From assembly GCA_030609215.1 (NCBI GenBank), contig JAUWCR010000039.1, positions 1 to 8,960 on the forward strand: a stretch of DNA of 8,960 nt. Reading direction: 5' to 3'. The position numbers were made by a program, and so were the translations under genes. This document shows, piece by piece, positions 1 through 5,976 of the stretch (within the stretch, counting starts at the first letter, position 1; each line of letters starts with the position of its first letter). The stretch is from Actinomycetes bacterium (GTDB taxonomy: Bacteria > Actinomycetota > Humimicrobiia > Humimicrobiales > Humimicrobiaceae). The notes beneath the pieces are model-generated. The model searched no databases. It saw only the letters and a program-made list of their open reading frames with translations, and was not told where the DNA came from.

Positions 1-758
1 ACTCCATAACCTGCTAAAAACAAAGAGCTTATATCTAAATTAATATTAAGAGAGGAAAAATATGTTGTAAACCATGTAAAGAAAGTATTCATAACTGCCG
101 CATGAATGAATACTACAATACAAAATAATATAAAATATGGATTAGACGATATCTTTTTATTAATACTAAAAAGAGACTTTAAAGACCACTTAATTTTAAC
201 TTTTTTTGGTATTTTTAAAAAAAGCAGCCAAACAAGTAAAGCTACCTGCAGAATAAAAATATAAATATATAAAAAACGCCAGCCCAAATTCATAAATAGC
301 ATACCGCTTACCAGCAAAGGAGAAATTATAAGAGCCAAAGCATTGCCAATTACAACCTTTATCAAACTGCTTGTTCTTTTTCTTGAGTAATAACTTCCAA
401 TAAGAGAAAGGATGGTAACAATTATTATTCCTGTCCCAATCTGCAATATGAAATAAGATATTAAAAAAATAGTATAATTATATGAAAAGAAAAGCCCCAG
501 ACTACCGAAAGCACTTAGAAGTGATCCTAAAAAGATTATCTTCTTAAAACCAAAAACTTCTATAAGACTGCCTGTAATAAGTGATGTAATAAATAATCCA
601 AAAACACTTATAGATAATGCTGTACCAATAAAATCTAATCCGACACCTAAATCCCTTGAAATTATTGGTATCATTGGTCCTATTAAAGCCCAGGTTATAC
701 CTGTTATAAACAGTCTAAAGAAAGAAAAATTTAAAATTTTATTATCTTTTACTTGCAT
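1..758 (-). CDS. MFS transporter, N-terminal part (3' end truncated by window edge)
   Basis: The frame read from the ATG at 756-758 stays open for 252 codons to the window edge, so the C-terminus lies outside. Seen: a strongly hydrophobic protein with about seven membrane segments (near residues 12-34, 43-65, 73-90, 95-117, 135-155, 160-182 and 210-235). A loop after the second segment, residues 63-73, reads GSLIEVFGFKK and matches MFS motif A (G-x-L-x-D/E-x-x-G-x-K/R-K/R). Known: MFS proteins are 12-14-helix secondary transporters of the cytoplasmic membrane, often about 400 residues, so roughly 60% is present. The substrate cannot be told; drug or sugar efflux is only a guess. The ATG is the only conventional start before an in-frame TAG at 810-812, yet no Shine-Dalgarno precedes it. 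It sits where obgE is usually found and is probably an independent unit. Confidence 0.85.
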   Translation of the reverse strand, partial: MQVKDNKILNFSFFRLFITGITWALIGPMIPIISRDLGVGLDFIGTALSISVFGLFITSLITGSLIEVFGFKKIIFLGSLLSAFGSLGLFFSYNYTIFLISYFILQIGTGIIIVTILSLIGSYYSRKRTSSLIKVVIGNALALIISPLLVSGMLFMNLGWRFLYIYIFILQVALLVWLLFLKIPKKVKIKWSLKSLFSINKKISSNPYFILFCIVVFIHAAVMNTFFTWFTTYFSSLNINLDISSLFLAGYG

Positions 759-1009
759 AATTAAAATATATATAAGGCTGTATCTTTTATTAAAATAATG
801 GTATCTATACTATTACAACTTCACGACGACTTAATTAACTTATGTAGGAGTATAATTAGACAGTGAGGTTACAAACGAGTATATTTTTTGTAATAAAATA
901 AATTATTGCAAGGATCTTTAAAAGTAGAACGCTTAATGCTGCCTATTTAGAAATTATACCTGTTTCTTTGTAATAATGCTGATGCTGTCAAAGATTTGCT
1001 GGATGTAAT
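759..1009. other. Intergenic gap between rpmA and the MFS gene
   Basis: This AT-rich gap of about 250 bases holds no gene I can recognise. All frames on both strands are broken by stops or read only the antisense of rpmA. I looked for the start of obgE, the usual neighbour downstream of rpmA, and did not find it or a visible remnant. No hairpin followed by a T-run marks the end of the rplU-rpmA transcript. A consensus TTGACA (991-986, minus strand) and a consensus TATAAT (958-953) are present, but 27 bases apart. Confidence 0.6.
789..818 (-). promoter_or_regulatory. Candidate promoter of the MFS gene
   Basis: Reading on the minus strand, TTGTAA (818-813) and TTTAAT (794-789) are separated by 18 bases. 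They match the sigma-A consensus hexamers at 4/6 and 5/6 positions. Transcription would start near 782 and leave a leader of about 25 bases. The spacer holds a small dyad, GTAT-AG-ATAC, which could be an operator half-site. In such AT-rich DNA a match of this quality arises easily by chance, so this is only a candidate. Confidence 0.3.
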
Positions 1010-1264
1010 TTATGCAGGAACTATGTTTATTACCTTGCCTTTTTTACTGTTCTTTATAAATTCAACCCTGCCTTCAGCTTTAGCAAAAAGGGTATGGTCT
1101 CGACCAATTCCAACATTAATGCCTGGTCTGTATTTTGTTCCTCTTTGCCTTATTATAATATTGCCAGCAGTTATATATTGACCACCTGATATTTTTACAC
1201 CTAAATATTTAGGATTACTATCTCTTCCATTTCTTGTACTTCCAACACCTTTTTTACTTGACAT
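1010..1264 (-). CDS. rpmA: Large ribosomal subunit protein bL27
   Basis: This is an 84-residue protein, the normal size for bL27, a 50S protein whose N-terminal tail reaches the peptidyl-transferase centre. Seen: the N-terminus [15 protein letters not shown] corresponds to the usual AHKKGVGSSRNGRDS. It is followed by [22 protein letters not shown], the [15 protein letters not shown] block and the GRVEF strand. The ATG at 1262-1264 has AGGAG about 7 bases upstream. An in-frame TAA at 1286-1288 with no start codon in between rules out the longer N-terminus that Firmicutes L27 carries and that Prp removes. It lies 24 bases downstream of rplU and is probably co-transcribed with it. No prp gene separates the two. 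Confidence 0.97.
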   Translation of the reverse strand: MSSKKGVGSTRNGRDSNPKYLGVKISGGQYITAGNIIIRQRGTKYRPGINVGIGRDHTLFAKAEGRVEFIKNSKKGKVINIVPA

Positions 1265-1288
1265 GAGTATCTCCTGTTTATTCCCTTA

Positions 1289-1603
1289 TTATTTCATATT
1301 TATTTTATCTAAATGTAATATTGTAAGCAACTGCCTGTGCCCAACCTTTCTTCTATATCTTTTCTTGGGTTTGTATTTAAAAGCAATTACTTTATCACCT
1401 TTTATCTGCTTTTTAATTGTAGCCTCCACTACTACTTTCTTTAATTTTGGAGCCCCGATATCAATCTTCTGTCCATCACTTACTAAATTAACTTCAGTAA
1501 GCTTAATTTTATCTCCTTCTTTGCCTTCTATTCTTTCAACTACAATATCTTTATTTTCTTCTACTTTATACTGTTTTCCTCCGCTTGTTATTAATGCGTA
1601 AAT
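1289..1603 (-). CDS. rplU: Large ribosomal subunit protein bL21, with apparent ATT start codon
   Basis: Hand translation of the minus strand gives 104 residues, the usual length for bL21, a 50S subunit protein that binds 23S rRNA. Seen: the diagnostic N-terminus YALITSGGKQYKVEE, a central GAPKL segment, and the basic C-terminus FKYKPKKRYRRKVGHRQ, ending at TAA (1291-1289). The codon before YALI, where Met belongs, is ATT (1603-1601). The codon before that is AAA, and the one before is the in-frame stop TAA (1609-1607), so no ATG, GTG or TTG can open this frame. The next near-cognate codon, ATA at residue 5, would delete the conserved first strand. A strong Shine-Dalgarno lies at the right distance for ATT. 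It heads a two-gene unit with rpmA. Identity is certain; ATT initiation is an inference from the sequence, and a base error (ATG read as ATT) is the alternative. Confidence 0.95.
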   Translation of the reverse strand: MYALITSGGKQYKVEENKDIVVERIEGKEGDKIKLTEVNLVSDGQKIDIGAPKLKKVVVEATIKKQIKGDKVIAFKYKPKKRYRRKVGHRQLLTILHLDKINMK

Positions 1604-1608
1604 TTTTT

Positions 1609-1617
1609 ACCTCCGTT
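1609..1617 (-). promoter_or_regulatory. Ribosome binding site that fixes the rplU ATT start
   Basis: The minus strand reads AAACGGAGGT followed by five A residues and then ATT. The GGAGGT core is a full match to the anti-Shine-Dalgarno, and GGAGG lies 6 bases before the ATT. Spacing to any later candidate start codon is too long. This site is the main support for initiation at 1603. Its strength could compensate for a weak start codon. Confidence 0.85.
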
Positions 1618-1642
1618 TACCACATTCTAATCACAAGTTGCA

Positions 1643-1672
1643 ATATTAGCATAAATAATATTACCCTGTCAA
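1643..1672 (-). promoter_or_regulatory. Strong sigma-A-type promoter for rplU-rpmA
   Basis: On the minus strand a perfect TTGACA (1672-1667) is followed after 18 bases by TAATAT (1648-1643). The -10 is directly preceded by TGC, giving an extended -10 (TGn). The predicted start is near 1636, leaving a short leader of about 33 bases that carries the Shine-Dalgarno. It lies between rng and rplU and therefore lets the two ribosomal protein genes be transcribed independently of the upstream cell-wall/rng genes. The short leader leaves no room for a long autoregulatory structure unless a promoter further upstream is also used. Confidence 0.75.
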
Positions 1673-1720
1673 TTATACTGCAAATTTAAAAATATACTTA
1701 AGAAAAAACTATCACTAATG

Positions 1721-1760
1721 AGAAAAACCTAAAATCTCTCCAGCCTTTATCCATCTGGAG
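1721..1760 (-). terminator. Candidate weak terminator overlapping the rng stop codon
   Basis: On the minus strand CTCCAG (1760-1755) and CTGGAG (1743-1738) form a perfect 6-bp stem with an 11-base loop that contains the rng stop codon. A T-rich but interrupted tract (AGATTTTAGGTTTTT) follows. The short stem and broken T-run suggest partial termination or attenuation at best, with some read-through into rplU. The position just ahead of a dedicated promoter fits a transcription-unit boundary. Confidence 0.4.
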
Positions 1761-3429
1761 CGCAAATTTCTGCAGTGGCACTTGTTTTAGACATTGAATT
1801 TATTCTTACAGTTACTCTTTTTCCTAAATATTTCCTGCCATCTTTTATTAGTATTACATAACCATCTATTCTTGAAAGTGCATTACTTTTATTATGTGAA
1901 TATGGCTCCTCTACTTCTAATTCCAATATATCACCAACTTTAAAGGGTTTTGCCGATTGTATAATTTCAGCAACAGACCCCTCTACGGCAACTACAAATG
2001 CATCTAACGCAAGACTTTCGTCACTTTTTATTGCAATATATTTCTTAGTTGCAGCCTCAAGACTTTTTAAATTCTTTCCACCTTTACCAATTACAAGAGG
2101 AGCAATCACAGAATTTAATTTTATTAAAAAACCCTTAGAGCTACTTTCCCTTACAAGCTTTCTAATTTTTCTTTCAATATCAAGTCTTATAGTTTCCTTA
2201 GATTTAACAAAACCTAGACCATTACAGCAAGGACATGTTTTACATAAAGTACCCAATATACCATCAGAAACATTTTTACGAGTCATTTCAAGCAACCCAA
2301 ATTTTGAAAATGACAGCACTTCTGTTTTTGTTTTGTCCTTTTCCAGACATTGCTCAAACCTGCTAAAAACTTTCTGTCTATCATTATCACTATCCATATC
2401 TATAAAATCTACAACAATTATTCCCCCAATATCTCTAAGTTTTAACTGAGTAGTTATAGCTTCAGCAGCTTCTAAATTAGTTCTTAGTATTGTATGAGCT
2501 GAATTCCTGCCTGAGGTAAATTTCCCAGTATTTACATCAATAGAAGTTAAAGCCTCGCCATAATCAATAACTATAAACCCTCCGGACTTCAACCAGACCT
2601 TTCTTTCAAGAGCACTTTCTATGACTTCACTAACATTAAAAGTTTCAAATAAATCATCTTGTCCATGATGAATTATTACATTATTAAATTTAACCCCTAT
2701 CCCTCTTAAATACTTTAATATATCTTTTTTAATATTTTTTTTATCAACATAAATTGCATCAAATTCTTCTGAAAATATATCTCGTAGTAATTTTATGACT
2801 ATCGGATGTTCTCTGTAAATTAGACCTGGTTTTTTTACCCGGGAAGTTTTTTTCTTTACAAAGCTCCACAGTTTAAGAAGGTGCTTCAAATCTTTTTTTA
2901 ATTCTCCTATTCCTTTACTTTTAGCGGCAGTTCTTACAATAAGTCCATAGTCTTTAGGCTTAATTTCTTCTGCTAAAGCTTTTAATCTTTCACGTTCAAC
3001 CGAGTTTATTTTCCTTGAAACCCCAACTCCATCATTAAATGGAGCTAATACTAAATACCTGCCTGGCAAGGATATAAAATTCGTAAGCCTCGCACCTTTA
3101 CCCTTCATGGGATCCTTAGTCACCTGTGCAAGAATTATTTGGCCAGGTTTTAAAATATGCTGGATTTTTTTTGTAATGCTGCTTCTTTCTTCAATATCCA
3201 CATCATATGCAATTTCATTAATGTATAAAAATGCATTTTTTTCTTCACCTATATTTACAAATGCAGCATCTAAACTTTTTAATACATTCTCAACCCCGCC
3301 AAGATAGATATTACCCACTAAAGATTTATTCTTTTTTCTATCGAAATAAAGTTGAACAACCTGCTTTGATTCTAAAATCGCAACTCTGGTTTCGTTTTTA
3401 TCAGAACTTACTAGCATCTCTTTACTCAA
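1747..3429 (-). CDS. rng: Ribonuclease E/G family endoribonuclease
   Basis: Known role: single-strand-specific endoribonuclease acting in rRNA maturation and mRNA decay, cytoplasmic. Seen in 560 residues: an S1 domain (about 36-125, starting at GNIYLGGVENVL, with SLPGRYLVL behind it), an RNase H-like stretch, then the DNase I-like catalytic part. Asp298 in SIDVNTG and Asp341 in VVDFIDM are 43 residues apart and align with the Mg-binding Asp303/Asp346 of E. coli RNase E. Cys399-Pro-Cys-Cys402 is the CPxC Zn-link that joins subunits. A KH-like GKGG motif (448-451) and a TRAM-like C-terminus (about 497-556) follow. There is no RNase E-type scaffold tail. The start is TTG (3429-3427) giving MSKEMLVSS, behind AAGGAG at a long spacing of about 13 bases; the ATG at codon 5 is further still and would trim the conserved N-terminus. 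It lies 17 bases after the DUF2344 gene. Confidence 0.95.
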   Translation of the reverse strand: MSKEMLVSSDKNETRVAILESKQVVQLYFDRKKNKSLVGNIYLGGVENVLKSLDAAFVNIGEEKNAFLYINEIAYDVDIEERSSITKKIQHILKPGQIILAQVTKDPMKGKGARLTNFISLPGRYLVLAPFNDGVGVSRKINSVERERLKALAEEIKPKDYGLIVRTAAKSKGIGELKKDLKHLLKLWSFVKKKTSRVKKPGLIYREHPIVIKLLRDIFSEEFDAIYVDKKNIKKDILKYLRGIGVKFNNVIIHHGQDDLFETFNVSEVIESALERKVWLKSGGFIVIDYGEALTSIDVNTGKFTSGRNSAHTILRTNLEAAEAITTQLKLRDIGGIIVVDFIDMDSDNDRQKVFSRFEQCLEKDKTKTEVLSFSKFGLLEMTRKNVSDGILGTLCKTCPCCNGLGFVKSKETIRLDIERKIRKLVRESSSKGFLIKLNSVIAPLVIGKGGKNLKSLEAATKKYIAIKSDESLALDAFVVAVEGSVAEIIQSAKPFKVGDILELEVEEPYSHNKSNALSRIDGYVILIKDGRKYLGKRVTVRINSMSKTSATAEICAPDG

Positions 3430-3446
3430 TTTATAAACTCATCTCC
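3427..3446 (-). promoter_or_regulatory. Shine-Dalgarno and TTG start of rng
   Basis: The minus strand reads TTAAGGAGATGAGTTTATAAA before TTG. An ATG within that Shine-Dalgarno runs into a stop after two codons (ATG AGT TTA TAA), so it cannot start rng. The 13-base gap between GGAG and TTG is longer than optimal. Together with the TTG this suggests modest translation of the nuclease. The Shine-Dalgarno directly follows the stop codon of the upstream gene, so coupled re-initiation is plausible. Confidence 0.6.
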
Positions 3447-4139
3447 TTAATTAACTACTTCCATTGGCGTTTTTAAATTATTATGTTTAAAAATAAACAT
3501 CTCCTCTTTTAATACGTAATCTACTCTTACATTATACCCTTTTATTAAGTCTTGGAAAAATCCAAAAAAATTATTAAACTTAAAAATTCTATTATTCCTT
3601 TCTTTAAAAATTTTAGCATACCCAAAAAGCTTAAGAAAAACAATATCCTTAACATTATAACCTTTCTTAAACTCCAGCTTAAGAATTGAGTTTAAAATAT
3701 CTGGATGAGATTTTACTTTCTCCCCCATTTCCCCATCAAAGCCATCTTTAAAACCTTTCCCGGGAGAAAGTGTCTTTAATCTAAAACTATAGAGGCAAAC
3801 TGATATATCACTCATAAGACTAGCAGTTTTAGATGCTATTACTTTTGATTTGACAAGTTTTAACTCTTTGGGAAGCTGCGTATTCATCATATCTATAAAA
3901 TCCATTGCATCCAGATCTTGAAGTATTACAAGATCTGCGTATTCAGCCAAACTTTCTATCCCCAGTGGAATAGGGTTGCTGAAATTTATTTTTGGTTTAG
4001 GATTAAAACCTTCGCTATACTTAATTTTTACTCCAGCTCTCCTAACCGCTCTTATTATAATCCTTGTAATATCCAGATGAGACAGGTATTTATACTCGCT
4101 TCTTTTTATAAACTTAAATCTTAATTTAACTTCTTTCAT
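3447..4139 (-). CDS. Radical SAM-associated protein, DUF2344 / TIGR03936 family
   Basis: This 230-residue soluble protein is of the family typically encoded beside, or fused to, TIGR03960 radical SAM enzymes. Seen: the family's N-terminal signature, with LRFKFIKRSEYKYLSHLD (residues 6-23), a basic helix (IIIRAVRRAGVKIKYSEGFNPKPK, 27-50) and PIPLGIESLAEYADL (56-70). There are no cysteine clusters or nucleotide-binding loops, so it is not a radical SAM enzyme itself. No biochemical function is known to me. The basic HLD...R..RRAG...YSEGFNPKP stretch could contact RNA or a charged partner, which is inference. It starts at ATG 4139 with only a weak GGA upstream, 35 bases after the radical SAM gene, and is followed 17 bases later by rng. 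Its fixed place between a radical SAM enzyme and an rRNA-processing nuclease suggests a link to RNA or ribosome metabolism. Confidence 0.9.
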   Translation of the reverse strand: MKEVKLRFKFIKRSEYKYLSHLDITRIIIRAVRRAGVKIKYSEGFNPKPKINFSNPIPLGIESLAEYADLVILQDLDAMDFIDMMNTQLPKELKLVKSKVIASKTASLMSDISVCLYSFRLKTLSPGKGFKDGFDGEMGEKVKSHPDILNSILKLEFKKGYNVKDIVFLKLFGYAKIFKERNNRIFKFNNFFGFFQDLIKGYNVRVDYVLKEEMFIFKHNNLKTPMEVVN

Positions 4140-4174
4140 AATATTATTCCATAAGAATTTTCATATAATAAATA

Positions 4175-5974
4175 CTAATCCTGTAATTTTGAACTCTTAA
4201 TAGACTTCTTATATTCCTTGAGTAAAAATTGTTTTTTTGTACCAATGTCTACAATATCCCATGGCAGTATCTCATCTTCAGGAATCTCCCTTGTAGTATA
4301 AAAATCAATATCTGCGCCTGCTTTCCTAAATCCTTCTTCCCAGGCATCAAATTTGAAACAATCTGTCCAATTATCAAACTTTGCTCCAGCTTTCCATGCA
4401 TTTTCTATAACTTTTCCTGTTGTAATATTTCCCCTGGAGAGAGCACACTCTACCTTGCTTCTATAAGGACTGGTCCAACTTAGCTTAACATTCCTCCTGG
4501 GAAGATTTCTTATAATATAATCAAATTTCTCTTTTAAAGTTTTTACCGAATTCTGGGCTGCCCATTGGAAAGCTGTAAAAGGTTTGGGGTTAAAAGCATT
4601 AATACTAACATTTACCCTAAACCTTTTTAATTTTTGCCTCGGCAATATATCTTTAGCAGTATAAATAACCTTTCTTACAAGCAGTATTATCTGTTCAATA
4701 TCTGTATATTTTTCAAAAGGAAGTCCTATCATAAAATATAACTTAATTTTCTCCCAGCCTTTCTTAAAAGCAATACCAGCACATTCTATCATTTCTTTCT
4801 CAGTAATACCTTTATTAATAATATCTCTCATTCTCTGGCTGCCTGCTTCAGGTGCAAAGGTCAGTCCAGTCTTTCTTCCACTCCCTATTAATTCAGCGAT
4901 ATCTATGTTGAAACTATCGAGTCTTAAAGAAGGCAGTGAAATTGATAGATTTTCTGTTTTTAAATTACTTAAAACACCGTTTACTAAATAATTAATATCC
5001 TTGTAATCAGCTGAAGATAGAGACAGGAATGAAATCTCATCATAACCTGTATTCCTTATTCCCTCTATACTTTGTTTAATAAGGGATACAGCATTTCTTT
5101 GTCTAACGGGCCTATAGGTAATTCCAGCCTGGCAAAATCTGCAGCCTCTTCTGCATCCTCTCATTATTTCAACAGAAAACCTTTCATGTATAATTTTAAT
5201 ACTTGGAATTATCGGAGTTGTAACTATGTTAAACTTATCTAAATCACTTACAACTGCCCTTTTAACTTTATAGCCAGGCTCAATACTTCTAACTCTTCCA
5301 TCTTTAAAATAATAAAATTTATAAAAATCAGGTATATATACACCATCAATCTTTCTGATTTCTTTTAAAAACCACTTTTTATCCCTGCAGTTTTTCTTAC
5401 AAGCCTTAACTTTTTCAAGTATCGGTGTAATTACCTCTTCAGCCTCACCTACAACCATAAAATCCATAAATCTGGATAGAGGTTGAGGATTAACTACAGC
5501 TGGCCCTCCTGCACAAACCAAAGGGAAAATTTTACCTCTTTTTTCTGCAATTATCTCAATTTTCCCAAGATTTAATATATTTAGTATATTTGTATACAGC
5601 ATTTCATGCTGAGCACTAAAACCAATAATATCAAAACAATCCAGAAATATTCTATTTTCCAGAGAAAATAATTTTACCTTTTGTTCCCTTAGTCTTTCTT
5701 CAAAATCCAGCCATGGGCTGTAAACTCTTTCTGCAGTAAAATACGAGCTCCTATTTATTATGTCATACAATATCTGGAGACCCATGTTAGACATTCCAAC
5801 CTCATAAATATCAGGAAAGACAAGTGCAGTAAAAACAATACGGCAAGGATCTTTTATTCTGCTCAAATTTTTACTACTAGTTCCAATCTCCTTATTAATA
5901 TACCTTCCAGGTTTTTGGATATTTTCAAGTAGGCTTTCAAGTTCTTTAAATTTAAGGGTTTTTACAGTTCTCAT
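4175..5974 (-). CDS. Radical SAM protein, TIGR03960 type, with B12-binding-like N-terminus
   Basis: This 599-residue protein is a member of a conserved, functionally uncharacterised radical SAM family. Seen: an N-terminal cobalamin-binding-like Rossmann region (about 45-190) with FPDIYEVGMSNMGLQILY, IIGFSAQHEMLYTNIL and GGPAVVNPQPL (156-166). The [4Fe-4S] motif Cys274-x3-Cys278-x2-Cys281 lies in MRGCRRGCRFCQAG and is followed by YRPVR. A radical SAM barrel to about residue 470 includes GLTFAPEAGSQRMRDIINKGI, and a C-terminal region of about 120 residues completes it. I do not see a DxHxxG cobalamin ligand motif, so B12 may bind without a lower His or not at all. Known: the Cys triad binds the cluster that cleaves S-adenosylmethionine. 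The ATG lies two bases after the rodA TAG and its AGGA is inside the rodA end, so translation is probably coupled. Substrate unknown; tRNA/rRNA or protein modification are possibilities only. Confidence 0.9.
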   Translation of the reverse strand: MRTVKTLKFKELESLLENIQKPGRYINKEIGTSSKNLSRIKDPCRIVFTALVFPDIYEVGMSNMGLQILYDIINRSSYFTAERVYSPWLDFEERLREQKVKLFSLENRIFLDCFDIIGFSAQHEMLYTNILNILNLGKIEIIAEKRGKIFPLVCAGGPAVVNPQPLSRFMDFMVVGEAEEVITPILEKVKACKKNCRDKKWFLKEIRKIDGVYIPDFYKFYYFKDGRVRSIEPGYKVKRAVVSDLDKFNIVTTPIIPSIKIIHERFSVEIMRGCRRGCRFCQAGITYRPVRQRNAVSLIKQSIEGIRNTGYDEISFLSLSSADYKDINYLVNGVLSNLKTENLSISLPSLRLDSFNIDIAELIGSGRKTGLTFAPEAGSQRMRDIINKGITEKEMIECAGIAFKKGWEKIKLYFMIGLPFEKYTDIEQIILLVRKVIYTAKDILPRQKLKRFRVNVSINAFNPKPFTAFQWAAQNSVKTLKEKFDYIIRNLPRRNVKLSWTSPYRSKVECALSRGNITTGKVIENAWKAGAKFDNWTDCFKFDAWEEGFRKAGADIDFYTTREIPEDEILPWDIVDIGTKKQFLLKEYKKSIKSSKLQD

Positions 5975-5976
5975 AA

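Noticed and set aside
996..1181. Plus-strand open frame of 61 codons opposite rpmA
   Set aside because: Antisense shadow of L27; hydrophobic composition arises from reading Lys/Arg/Ile codons in reverse.
1263..1601. Plus-strand open frame of 112 codons opposite rplU
   Set aside because: It is the exact antisense of the complete L21 gene, whose protein motifs are unmistakable. Its hydrophobic, Ser/Leu-rich translation is typical of antisense of a Lys/Glu-rich gene, and no ribosome site was seen.
1672..1677. TATAAT on the minus strand as an additional -10 upstream of the rplU promoter
   Set aside because: No acceptable -35 hexamer at 16-19 bases upstream; it overlaps the -35 of the better promoter.
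1604..1746. Structured L21 leader RNA
   Set aside because: The strong promoter leaves only about 33 bases of leader, and I see no multi-stem structure in the spacer beyond the small hairpin at the rng stop.
3107..3476. Two overlapping plus-strand open frames within rng
   Set aside because: They overlap each other and the conserved S1-domain coding region on the other strand, with no recognisable protein features.
3918..4124. Plus-strand open frame opposite the DUF2344 gene
   Set aside because: Lies wholly opposite the family's conserved N-terminal signature; no independent coding evidence.
4229..4483. Plus-strand open frame opposite the radical SAM C-terminus
   Set aside because: Antisense shadow; cysteine- and phenylalanine-rich translation reflects reversed Lys/Glu codons.
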